Source: Zwartia panacis
Lineage (GTDB): Bacteria > Pseudomonadota > Gammaproteobacteria > Burkholderiales > Burkholderiaceae_B
Direction: 5' to 3'
Assembly (NCBI RefSeq): GCF_030410395.1
Contig: NZ_JAUHHF010000002.1
Location: forward strand, 124,001 to 188,000
DNA length: 64,000 nt
The notes under the pieces were generated by a model that worked only from the letters and a program-made list of their open reading frames with translations, made no database searches and was not told where the DNA came from. This document shows positions 27,826-36,293 of this stretch, piece after piece. How positions within the stretch are numbered: the stretch's first letter is position 1; every line of letters starts with the position of its first letter. Made by a program: the position numbers and the translations under genes.

Positions 27826-29153
27826 CTCACATTATTCATCGTTCATTGCGTCATACACCCTTGGTCGCTGCGCGCTCGCAAGGCATTCACATTATCGACG
27901 CGCATCATAAAAAATATATCGATGCCAGCGGTGGTGCCGCGGTTTCCTGTCTGGGGCATGCCCACCCTGATGTGCTCGCCGCCATGCACGCACAAATCGA
28001 TCAGCTGGCCTATGCGCACACTGGTTTTTTTACATCGGAAGTCACGGAGGCGCTCGCCGATCACCTGATCGAGCACGCCCCAGGGGATCTGAGCGACGTG
28101 TATTTTGTTTCCGGCGGATCCGAGGCTGTTGAGGCTGCGCTCAAGCTTGCCAGACAATATTTTCTCGAAATCGGACAACCTGAACGTACGGTATTTGTTT
28201 CAAGGCGCCAAAGCTATCATGGCAATACGCTGGGTGCACTCGCCGTGGGCGGTAATGAATGGCGGCGTCAGCCCTTCGCGCCACTCCTCATGGATGTCCC
28301 GCGTGTGTCGCCTTGTTTTGAATACCGCGATCGGCTCGCGCACGAAACACAAGACGCATATACCCATCGTCTGCTGACCGAGATCGAAGAGACATTTATC
28401 GCGACAGGACCCGAACGCATTATTGCTTTCTGCGCGGAGACCGTCGTGGGTGCCACCACGGGTGCAGTACCGCCAACCCCCGGGTATTTGCAAGGCGTGC
28501 GCCGTCTGTGCGACAAATACGGAATCCTCTACATCGCAGATGAAGTGATGTGCGGAATGGGTCGGACCGGAACGCTTTACGCATTTGAACAGGACGAAAC
28601 CCTGCCAGATATCGTGATCATCGCCAAAGGCTTAGGCGGCGGATATCAGCCCATTGGCGCGCTGCTTGCACGTGCGCACGTAGTGGATGCCTTGCGCCGC
28701 AAAAGCGGGATGTTCCAGCACGGTCATACCTATCTGGGTCATCCCATCGCATCTGCCGCCGCCCTGGCCGTGCAGCGCGTGATTCAGCGCGATCGACTGC
28801 TTGAGCAGGTTCGTGCGCGCGGGGAATATCTGAGGAAAGCACTCGTTGCCGCGCTCGGCGATCACCCCCATGTCGGTGATATTCGGGGACGCGGCTTATT
28901 CATGGCTGTTGAACTCGTGCAGGACCGCGCGACTCGCACCCCCTTCGATCACAACAAAAAACTTCATGCCGTGATTAAACAGCAAGCCATCGACAATGGT
29001 TTGCTGGTTTACCCAATGGGTGGAACGATTGATGGAAAAAGCGGCGACCACGTCCTCGTGGCGCCGCCTTTCATTGTGAGTGAGGCCGAGATCGATCAGA
29101 TCGCTCAATTACTCAGACAATCGATCAATCAGAGCTTGCGTCAAATCGCTTAG
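27822..29153 (+). CDS. Class III (omega/BioA-type) PLP aminotransferase
   Basis: A 443-residue fold-type I aminotransferase. The PLP lysine is Lys269 in [18 protein letters not shown], and the PLP-binding Asp lies in [32 protein letters not shown] binds the cofactor phosphate. Such enzymes move amino groups from omega-amino acids, diamines or beta-amino acids to pyruvate or oxoglutarate; the substrate cannot be read here. Its ATG overlaps the ruvA stop (ATGA), so it is probably translated from the ruv message. Its 3' end overlaps a Bug receptor gene on the other strand by 4 bases. Confidence 0.92.
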   Translation: MTHIIHRSLRHTPLVAARSQGIHIIDAHHKKYIDASGGAAVSCLGHAHPDVLAAMHAQIDQLAYAHTGFFTSEVTEALADHLIEHAPGDLSDVYFVSGGSEAVEAALKLARQYFLEIGQPERTVFVSRRQSYHGNTLGALAVGGNEWRRQPFAPLLMDVPRVSPCFEYRDRLAHETQDAYTHRLLTEIEETFIATGPERIIAFCAETVVGATTGAVPPTPGYLQGVRRLCDKYGILYIADEVMCGMGRTGTLYAFEQDETLPDIVIIAKGLGGGYQPIGALLARAHVVDALRRKSGMFQHGHTYLGHPIASAAALAVQRVIQRDRLLEQVRARGEYLRKALVAALGDHPHVGDIRGRGLFMAVELVQDRATRTPFDHNKKLHAVIKQQAIDNGLLVYPMGGTIDGKSGDHVLVAPPFIVSEAEIDQIAQLLRQSINQSLRQIA

Positions 29154-30121
29154 TCGATACGGGCACCCGACAAACGAACAGCTTCGGACCAGTTTTTGAC
29201 CTCAGCATCGATCACTTTCTGAAAACCCTCTGGGGTACTGTTGTTGACCTCGCCCCCCATGTCACGCAAACGCTGCGTCATCGCAGGTTCAGCGACGATT
29301 TTCTGGATATCCGCAGATATTTTCTGACGGAGCGCTTCGTTCATCGTGCCAGGGCCGTAGATCCCGAACCAGGTTGCTGCGCTGAAGTCGGGAACACCCG
29401 CTTGAGCCATGGTGGGCACTGAGGCGATCGCGTCCACACGCTTGGGATGGGCCAAGGCGATAGGCTTGAGCTTGCCAGAGTTGATATAGGGCAAAGCTGC
29501 AGAAAGGGTCACGAACGCCACTTGTACTTGACCACCAATCAAATCCGTCAACATTGGCGTATCACCCTTGTAAGGAACATGGGTGAGTGGTGTACCTGTT
29601 TTGGATTTGAACAGTTCACCCGCAAGATGTTGCGGGGTACCGTTGCCAGGCGACGCCATGGTCAATCCGTTTTTTTGTGCCTTGGCATATTGGATCAACT
29701 CAGGAAGCGTATTGACAGGCAGGCTTGGATTGACCAGCATCACCAAAGGAATCGTGGAAATCAGTGTGATCGGGGCAAAATCTTTGACAGGATCGTATTT
29801 CAGCTTGCCGTATAAGCTCGCGCTAATCGTATGTGCCGCTGTAGTGATGTAAAGGGTGTAGCCATCTCCAGGCGCGCGGGCAACCCCTTCGGCGGCAAGC
29901 GTTGTTCCAGCTCCGGGGCGATTGGTCACCACGACTTGCTGTTTCCACTGCGCGGGGAGTTTTTCAGCCACCATCCGGCCAATCACATCCGTCGCACCGC
30001 CGGCAGGATAAGGCACCACAAGTGTGACCGCTTTTTCAGGAAAATTCTGAGCGAGGGTTGGTACAGAAAAGCTTGCGCCCATCAGCAACGCGGCACCGAT
30101 CAGTATGCGATTGATTTTCAT
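29150..30121 (-). CDS. Bug-family (TctC-type) periplasmic solute receptor
   Basis: A second tripartite-transporter receptor, 323 residues. Signal peptide MKINRILIGAALLMGASFSV ends at TLAQ, followed by FPEKAVTLVVPYPAGGATDV, the family hallmark. HVPYKGDTPMLTDLIGGQV and YINSGKLKPIALAHPKR lie further in. The start has GGAG 9 nt upstream and shares bases with the stop of the epimerase gene (ATGA), so both are made together. It is the last gene of a four-gene minus-strand operon that begins with an ammonia-lyase. Ligand unknown; probably a small carboxylate. Confidence 0.93.
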   Translation of the reverse strand: MKINRILIGAALLMGASFSVPTLAQNFPEKAVTLVVPYPAGGATDVIGRMVAEKLPAQWKQQVVVTNRPGAGTTLAAEGVARAPGDGYTLYITTAAHTISASLYGKLKYDPVKDFAPITLISTIPLVMLVNPSLPVNTLPELIQYAKAQKNGLTMASPGNGTPQHLAGELFKSKTGTPLTHVPYKGDTPMLTDLIGGQVQVAFVTLSAALPYINSGKLKPIALAHPKRVDAIASVPTMAQAGVPDFSAATWFGIYGPGTMNEALRQKISADIQKIVAEPAMTQRLRDMGGEVNNSTPEGFQKVIDAEVKNWSEAVRLSGARID

Positions 30122-31152
30122 TTTGTCATCTCCTTTTTTTCCTGTGCTTCGCGCCACGCGAGCAGTCGTGTCACACCTTCGCGCATCTGGACTAGGGGTT
30201 TCCAGCCGATCGCTTCACCCGCCTTGTCGTGCGGGATATGAAAGGCTCCGCCAGAGGTCAATCGAACCTTGCCTGGAGGATCGGGTCGAACTTCGGGCTT
30301 GAGGTCGCTCTTGCAGTACTCAAGCACCAATTCCACGAGTTCGCCAGTCGTGATGGGGGCAGGACCCGAAACGTTCACAGCCACATCAGTCGCCGTGCTT
30401 TGCAGAGCCGCCAGGTTGGCACGCGCGACGTCCGAGACATGCACGAAATGCTTGGTGTCCTTGCCGTCTCCAGGCAAAACCGGCGCCTGTCCTTTCCGCA
30501 CCAGATCATAGGTCTCCATGATGTAGAGCGAATTCGCGGCGCGATAGTGTTGTCGTTCACCATAGACGGTCGAATAACGCAGGACGACATAATCCTGACC
30601 GAAGGTCTGGTGATAATGACGGCACAACTGTTCGCCCATGATTTTTGAAGCGCCATACAGGATCGCAGCGGGTGGCGCACCTACGGAATGGAAGGGGATT
30701 TCTTCGGACAACGCGCCCTTGATCCCTGAGCCATAGCCATAAACAGCATTCGAAGAGGCAAAGATCATTTTCTTGACCTTGTTCACACGGCAAGCTTCGA
30801 GCATATTTTGCGCGCCGCGTATGTTCACATCCACCGCTTGCCATGGCGTTTGGGAAAAGCCCAAGGTCATATAGGCGGCAAGATGCACCACGCCATCGAC
30901 ACCTTCGGTTGCCATCAATAAATCGGGCAATCTCATTAAATCCGCACGCACGATCTTGATGCGCGGATCGTCCTGGAGATGCTGGATCGCTTCCATCGAA
31001 CCAAAGGAAAAATTATCCAGCAGTAAAACTTCTCGGGCGCCCTCCTTGAGCAGCAGATCCGCGGTATGCGAACCAACCAGGCTCGCGGCACCGGCGATCA
31101 AAATACGTGAGTCTCTAATGTTTAAGGCTTGACCTTTTTTTATCGTTGTCAT
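30118..31152 (-). CDS. NAD-dependent epimerase/dehydratase (extended SDR) family protein
   Basis: A 344-residue extended short-chain dehydrogenase, the same fold as UDP-glucose 4-epimerase. The NAD loop appears as GAASLVGSHTADLLL (a variant of GxxGxxG), and the active site as YGASKIMGEQL with Tyr and Lys; Ser is in FASSNAVYGYG. VVLRYSTVYGERQ is the substrate loop typical of sugar-nucleotide enzymes. Its stop overlaps the start of a Bug receptor gene, so the sequence context ties it to small-molecule uptake more than to polysaccharide. Substrate not defined. Confidence 0.88.
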   Translation of the reverse strand: MTTIKKGQALNIRDSRILIAGAASLVGSHTADLLLKEGAREVLLLDNFSFGSMEAIQHLQDDPRIKIVRADLMRLPDLLMATEGVDGVVHLAAYMTLGFSQTPWQAVDVNIRGAQNMLEACRVNKVKKMIFASSNAVYGYGSGIKGALSEEIPFHSVGAPPAAILYGASKIMGEQLCRHYHQTFGQDYVVLRYSTVYGERQHYRAANSLYIMETYDLVRKGQAPVLPGDGKDTKHFVHVSDVARANLAALQSTATDVAVNVSGPAPITTGELVELVLEYCKSDLKPEVRPDPPGKVRLTSGGAFHIPHDKAGEAIGWKPLVQMREGVTRLLAWREAQEKKEMTK

Positions 31153-31163
31153 CGTGCATCAAC

Positions 31164-32084
31164 TCAGGCAGTGGGTTTCAAATAAACGGGCGCAATCGAC
31201 TCCAGGGCCGTCGGCACAATACCGAGCATCGGATTGATGGGTGCCGAACTCGTATTGTCTACGGACAGTGAGGCCAGGTTGTCGCGAGACATCAGTGGCT
31301 CTCCAGGCAGACACTCGAAAAAGAATGCCTGCACGCGACCAATCGAGAGTGGCAGATCAATGACCGAACGGGGATGACCGCTCCACAAAGCCGCGAGTTC
31401 GACGAGCTGTCCAAGGGTATACACCCGCGGACCGGCCAAATCGAAAGTTTGACCGCACGCCCAGGGCTGCGACATCGCATTGAGGATTGCCTCGGCAACA
31501 TCCATGACAAATACAGGCTGCATTTTGGCTTTCGCGCCCGCGATCGGCAAAACCGGGAAAAAACGGGCCAAACGCGCGAACATGTTCATGAACTGATCTT
31601 CAGGGCCGAACACCACTGAAGGCCTGAAAATCGTGAAGCTGTTGCTCTGGGCTGCGGCGTAAGCATCGTGGATAGCCTGCTCGCCTGCAGCTTTCGAGCG
31701 CAGATAGCCACTCGGCCCCTGAGCGTCGGCACCCAGGGCACTCACGTGGACAAAGCGCTTAGTGCCATGTTTCAAGCAAGCTTGAGCAATACGCTTAGGT
31801 AACTGGACATGCGCCCGGTCGAAATCAGGCCCATAAGGCTGACCGGATCGGCTGTGCAAAATACCGACCAGATTAATCACCACGTCACAACCGGATACCA
31901 AGCGATTCAACGTCTCATCGTCATTGATGTCAGCCTGCATGACCGTCACGGTAGGATGCACCAAGAGGGCTCGACCGTGTTGGTATTGTCTCGTCGGCAC
32001 ATGTACGACATGCCCTTGGGCAACCAGACGACCGACGATCTGTCGGCCCAGAAATCCTGCACCACCAATCACCAGTACACGCAT
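31164..32084 (-). CDS. NDUFA9-like atypical SDR (NAD(P)-binding protein)
   Basis: A 306-residue NAD(P)-binding protein. The loop VIGGAGFLGRQIVGRL starts the Rossmann fold. The active-site Tyr/Lys appears as GYLRSKAAGEQAI, and FRPSVVFGPEDQFMNMFARL is characteristic of the complex I NDUFA9-like group. In bacteria these proteins are not shown to be part of complex I. It sits 18 nt after the ammonia-lyase gene and 11 nt before the epimerase gene, so one operon is likely. Confidence 0.85.
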   Translation of the reverse strand: MRVLVIGGAGFLGRQIVGRLVAQGHVVHVPTRQYQHGRALLVHPTVTVMQADINDDETLNRLVSGCDVVINLVGILHSRSGQPYGPDFDRAHVQLPKRIAQACLKHGTKRFVHVSALGADAQGPSGYLRSKAAGEQAIHDAYAAAQSNSFTIFRPSVVFGPEDQFMNMFARLARFFPVLPIAGAKAKMQPVFVMDVAEAILNAMSQPWACGQTFDLAGPRVYTLGQLVELAALWSGHPRSVIDLPLSIGRVQAFFFECLPGEPLMSRDNLASLSVDNTSSAPINPMLGIVPTALESIAPVYLKPTA

Positions 32085-32102
32085 AGGTCACTCCAAAAAT
32101 AC

Positions 32103-33074
32103 TTAAACTTGCGTCAAAAATCCTGCATAAGCTTGCAAGTCTACATTACCGCCACTAATGATCACGCCCACGCGCGCGCCCTGTTCGACTGGCAAAACAC
32201 CCTGTAACAGTGCAGCTGCGCCCAGACAACCCGTCGGTTCGACGACAAGCTTCATGCGCTCGGCAAAAAACCGCATCGTTGAAAGCAACTGTGGATCCGT
32301 CACGGTCAAAATGTCCGTGACACGCTGTTTGATCACTCCAAAGGTCAATTGACCTAGATAAAGTGTCAGGGCGCCGTCGGCGATGGAGCGTGGCGGATCA
32401 ATATGCACAACCTCGCCCTTGCGAAGCGATTGTTGGCCATCGTTCCCGGCTTCGGGTTCGACGCCGTAGACTTTGCATTTCGGGCTCAATGCCTGCGCAG
32501 ACAACGCGCTACCCGCGAGCAATCCGCCCCCGCCCAGGCAAACGAGCAAATAATCAAGCTCGCCGACATCTTCGAGCAATTCCTTGGCGGCAGTCCCCTG
32601 TCCGGCAATGACGTGCAAATGGTCATAGGGCGGGATCAGCGACATACCGGTCTTTTTTTGCATTTCACGGGCGATGTCGTCGCGGTTTTCCTTGTAGCGA
32701 TCGTAATTCACCACGGTAGCGCCATACTCTTGTGTCGCGGCCTTTTTAGCTGCGGGCGCGTCCTGAGGCATGATGATGGTGGTGGCGACTCCAAGCAATT
32801 TGCCTGCCAGCGCAATCGCCTGGGCGTGATTGCCAGAAGAGAATGTCAACACACCCGCGCGTCGTTGCTCCGGGGTCAAGTTGGCAATCGCGTTGTACGC
32901 CCCGCGGAATTTGAACGCCCCCATGCGCTGAAGGTTGTCGCATTTGAAAAAAACCCGCGCTCCAGTCATCCGGTCGGCTGTAGCCGAGGTCATGACGGGT
33001 GTGCGGTGGGCGACGCCTTTGAGCGTCTCGGATGCGCGGATCACATCTTCATATGTTGGCAACACGATAGACAT
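32103..33074 (-). CDS. Threonine/serine ammonia-lyase-like PLP enzyme
   Basis: A 324-residue fold-type II PLP enzyme. The cofactor lysine is Lys55 in GAFKFRGAYNA, SSGNHAQAIALA binds substrate carboxylate, and CLGGGGLLAG holds the PLP phosphate. No C-terminal ACT domain is present, so it resembles catabolic TdcB, serine racemase and threo-3-hydroxyaspartate ammonia-lyase more than IlvA. Start ATG 33074 has GAGAGG upstream. It is the first gene of the minus-strand operon with two SDR proteins and a Bug receptor, and is divergent from ruvB. Confidence 0.9.
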   Translation of the reverse strand: MSIVLPTYEDVIRASETLKGVAHRTPVMTSATADRMTGARVFFKCDNLQRMGAFKFRGAYNAIANLTPEQRRAGVLTFSSGNHAQAIALAGKLLGVATTIIMPQDAPAAKKAATQEYGATVVNYDRYKENRDDIAREMQKKTGMSLIPPYDHLHVIAGQGTAAKELLEDVGELDYLLVCLGGGGLLAGSALSAQALSPKCKVYGVEPEAGNDGQQSLRKGEVVHIDPPRSIADGALTLYLGQLTFGVIKQRVTDILTVTDPQLLSTMRFFAERMKLVVEPTGCLGAAALLQGVLPVEQGARVGVIISGGNVDLQAYAGFLTQV

Positions 33075-33100
33075 TGCTTTCCTCTCATTATCAGATCCAA

Positions 33101-33132
33101 GATGCCGGATAGTGTACGATTGTCCGGGCATC
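33101..33132. repeat. Imperfect inverted repeat upstream of the ammonia-lyase gene
   Basis: GATGCCGGA (33101-33109) and TCCGGGCATC (33123-33132) can pair with one bulged G. It lies about 27 nt upstream of the ammonia-lyase ATG, between it and ruvB, and could be an operator or a leader hairpin. Confidence 0.35.
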
Positions 33133-33174
33133 ATTGCGCAGTCCCCGCTTTTAATGGATTAAATTTTTACTTTC

Positions 33175-34245
33175 ATGGCCATTCAGTCGGATTCCCTAAA
33201 TTCACGCGCCGAGGCCTCGCGCCTCGTCACGCCCCAGGCCACGACGCCCAACGAGGAAACCATCGAACGGGCGCTTCGCCCGCGGGCGCTCGAGGAATAC
33301 GTAGGTCAGCAAAGGGTGCGCGAACAACTGCAGATTTTTATCGCTGCGGCGCGCAATCGTCAGGAATCTCTGGACCATGTGCTGCTCTTTGGACCGCCGG
33401 GACTCGGTAAAACGACGCTTGCACACATCATCGCCCATGAAATGGGAGTGAACATGCGCCAGACTTCCGGCCCTGTTCTGGAGCGCCCGGGCGATCTTGC
33501 GGCCTTGCTGACCAATCTCGAACGAAATGATGTGTTGTTTATCGACGAAATCCACCGTTTATCGCCAGTGGTCGAGGAAATCCTTTACCCCGCGCTCGAA
33601 GACTTTCAAATCGATATTCTGATCGGCGAGGGTCCTGCAGCGCGCAGCGTCAAACTAGATCTGCAGCCCTTTACGCTTGTGGGTGCTACCACGCGGGCCG
33701 GCATGCTCACCAACCCGCTTCGTGACCGTTTCGGTATTGTGTCCCGTCTGGAGTTCTATACGCCCGACGAGCTCACGCGTATCGCCACACGCAGCGCGGG
33801 TTTACTCCAAGTCCCCATCACGCCGGATGGCGCATCCGAAGTGGCCAGACGCTCCCGTGGCACGCCGCGAATCGCCAACAGACTCTTGCGTCGCGTGCGC
33901 GACTACGCTCAGGTCAAGGCGAAAGGCACGATCGATGCGACAGTCGCCAACGCCGCCTTGTCCATGCTCGAGGTGGATCCGCAAGGTCTCGATCTGATGG
34001 ATCGCAAATTGCTCGAAGCAATCGTGCACAAGTTCGACGGCGGGCCTGTCGGCGTTGACAGTCTGGCCGCGGCGATTGGCGAAGAGCGCGACACGATCGA
34101 GGATGTGATCGAGCCCTACCTGATTCAGCATGGCTACCTGCAGCGTACACCGCGTGGCCGAATGGCCACTCAAACAACCTGGCGACACCTTGGCTTGACG
34201 CCACCTAAGACACCCCCGACAGACGGACCGCTATTTGCCGAATAA
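33175..34245 (+). CDS. ruvB: Holliday junction branch migration ATPase RuvB
   Basis: RuvB is the hexameric AAA+ motor that drives branch migration with RuvA. Walker A is [12 protein letters not shown], Walker B is FIDEIHRL, and the sensor region [19 protein letters not shown] is intact. The C-terminal winged helix ends with [12 protein letters not shown]. Length is 356 residues. It is cut off from ruvA by about 5.3 kb holding five unrelated genes, so it must have its own promoter in the 100-nt region shared with the divergent ammonia-lyase gene. Confidence 0.98.
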   Translation: MAIQSDSLNSRAEASRLVTPQATTPNEETIERALRPRALEEYVGQQRVREQLQIFIAAARNRQESLDHVLLFGPPGLGKTTLAHIIAHEMGVNMRQTSGPVLERPGDLAALLTNLERNDVLFIDEIHRLSPVVEEILYPALEDFQIDILIGEGPAARSVKLDLQPFTLVGATTRAGMLTNPLRDRFGIVSRLEFYTPDELTRIATRSAGLLQVPITPDGASEVARRSRGTPRIANRLLRRVRDYAQVKAKGTIDATVANAALSMLEVDPQGLDLMDRKLLEAIVHKFDGGPVGVDSLAAAIGEERDTIEDVIEPYLIQHGYLQRTPRGRMATQTTWRHLGLTPPKTPPTDGPLFAE

Positions 34246-34273
34246 TTGTCGAGGCGCGAGCTTCGGTCCGTGC

Positions 34274-36157
34274 TCAGCGATCCTGGTGCTCTGCAATGCA
34301 CGCCAGGATCGACTCGCCATATGACTCGAGCTTGCGAACACCCACGCCATTGACATGTCCCAGGGACGCAAGACTATCCGGTCGAGCCATCGCGATTTCA
34401 CGAAGCGTTGCATCATGAAAGATGACATAGGCGGGTACACCATGACTGCGTGCGATCTCGGCGCGCCACTGGCGTAAAGCCTGAAAAATCTCTTGTGCAC
34501 CCTCAGGTAAATCAGGCTGCAACACTTTGGATTTTGGCGTGGCGGTACGCGCGGTGCGCTCAGCCTCCCGGCGCAGCATCAACGTGCGCTCGCCTTTGAG
34601 CACCGCACGGCTTTCTTCGGTGAGCGCAAGCGTGCCATACCCCTCCTGATCCACCACCAGCAGTCCATGTGCGAGCAATTGTCTCAGCACACTGCGCCAG
34701 GCCTGATCAGACAAGTCCTGACCAATCCCAAAAACAGTCAGTTTTTCGTGTTCATTTTCCAGCACGCGAGGCGTGGCTTTACCGCGCAAGATATCGATCA
34801 GATGACCTGCGCCATAGCGTTGACCACGTTCTTTCATGAGACGATAAATCGCCGACAACATCTTTTGCGCAGCGACGGTTCCATCCCAGGCCTCGGGCGG
34901 TTGCAAGCAATTATCACAATTGCCGCAAGGCTCGATCCGCTGTCCAAAATATTGCAGCAAGCGTTGCCTGCGGCACGCAATCGCCTCGCACATTGCCAGC
35001 ATGGCATCGAGCTGGGCACCCAGCCTGCGTCTGAAAGCATCATCGCCAGCAGACTCGTCAATCATGCGCCGCTGTTGCACCACGTCTTGCAAACCGTATG
35101 CGAGCCATGCTGTAGCGGGCAAACCATCCCGGCCCGCGCGGCCCGTCTCCTGGTAGTAGCCTTCCACGGACTTGGGCATATCGATGTGCGCGACGAAACG
35201 CACGTCAGGCTTATCGATACCCATCCCGAAAGCGATGGTCGCCACCATGACGATGCCGTCTTCACGCAAAAATCTGGACTGATTTTGCGCGCGAACCTGC
35301 GCGCCCAAGCCCGCGTGATAAGGCAAGGCCTCGATGCCGTTCGCACATAAGAATGCCGCAGTTTCCTCGACCTTGTTGCGCGACAGGCAATAAACAATGC
35401 CGGCATCGCCTGCATGCTCTTGTTTCAGGAGCTGTAGCAGCTGCTTTCGAACATCTTGTTTTTCAACGATGTTGTAACGAATGTTGGGTCGGTCGAAGCT
35501 GGCGACAAAATGCCTTGCATCGTCTAGTGAGAGACGCTCGGCGATTTCGCGTCTGGTGACATCGGTCGCGGTTGCCGTCAGTGCGATACGCGGGACATCC
35601 GGCCAGCGTTCGTGCAGCATGGACAAACCAAGGTACTCGGGCCTGAAGTCATGTCCCCATTGCGACACGCAATGGGCCTCGTCGATGGCGAACAGCGCGA
35701 TTTTGCCCCGTTCGAGCAACTGGATACACCGGTCAGTCAGCAAACGTTCGGGGGCGACATAAAGCAAATCGAGCTGACCACTCAGAAATGCCTGCTCGAC
35801 TTCTCGGGTGTCTTGCCAATCCTGAGTCGAATTGAGAAAGGCCGCACGCACGCCAAGCTCGGTCAGCGCATCGACCTGGTCTTGCATCAGCGCAATGAGC
35901 GGTGAAATCACTATCCCTGTGCCAGGGCGCACAAGCGCGGGGACCTGATAACACAGGGACTTGCCGCCTCCGGTCGGCATTAGCACGAGGGCATCGCCTC
36001 CCTGAATCACATGCTCGACAATGGCATGCTGATCGCCGCGAAACGATTCGTAACCAAACACCCTCGCCAACACGTCACAGGCGTCCGGCTGATGGACACC
36101 ATTGGATACGCTGCGTGGGAGAGTGGGTTCTGAAGCGAAAGCGCTTGGCTTAAGCAT
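34274..36157 (-). CDS. recQ: ATP-dependent DNA helicase RecQ
   Basis: RecQ is a 3'-5' helicase for recombination fork repair. Motif I is LMPTGGGKSLCYQ, motif II/III IDEAHCVSQWGHDFRPEY, and QETGRAGRDGLP is motif VI. A four-Cys zinc site follows, CRRQRLLQYFGQ then CGNCDNC. The RQC winged helix and a C-terminal HRDC domain (from about residue 545, VPAYVIFHDATLREIA) complete the classical architecture. Length is 627 residues. It is divergent from glnS across 136 nt. Confidence 0.97.
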   Translation of the reverse strand: MLKPSAFASEPTLPRSVSNGVHQPDACDVLARVFGYESFRGDQHAIVEHVIQGGDALVLMPTGGGKSLCYQVPALVRPGTGIVISPLIALMQDQVDALTELGVRAAFLNSTQDWQDTREVEQAFLSGQLDLLYVAPERLLTDRCIQLLERGKIALFAIDEAHCVSQWGHDFRPEYLGLSMLHERWPDVPRIALTATATDVTRREIAERLSLDDARHFVASFDRPNIRYNIVEKQDVRKQLLQLLKQEHAGDAGIVYCLSRNKVEETAAFLCANGIEALPYHAGLGAQVRAQNQSRFLREDGIVMVATIAFGMGIDKPDVRFVAHIDMPKSVEGYYQETGRAGRDGLPATAWLAYGLQDVVQQRRMIDESAGDDAFRRRLGAQLDAMLAMCEAIACRRQRLLQYFGQRIEPCGNCDNCLQPPEAWDGTVAAQKMLSAIYRLMKERGQRYGAGHLIDILRGKATPRVLENEHEKLTVFGIGQDLSDQAWRSVLRQLLAHGLLVVDQEGYGTLALTEESRAVLKGERTLMLRREAERTARTATPKSKVLQPDLPEGAQEIFQALRQWRAEIARSHGVPAYVIFHDATLREIAMARPDSLASLGHVNGVGVRKLESYGESILACIAEHQDR

Positions 36158-36293
36158 GAGAGGCTTTTATTAACAACATGCCGAGATTGTAGAGGAACAA
36201 ATTGGGGGTATTTCCATCTACCGCAGGTGATCGGGTGCTCCTCATGGCAAAATATGCCCTTATCGCTCGCAATGGCCGACCCAACATTCTTGT

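Noticed and set aside
32403-33410. Open frame of 335 codons on plus across the ammonia-lyase and ruvB start
   Set aside because: It is antisense to the ammonia-lyase gene and then overlaps ruvB in another frame. No motif or ribosome site supports it.
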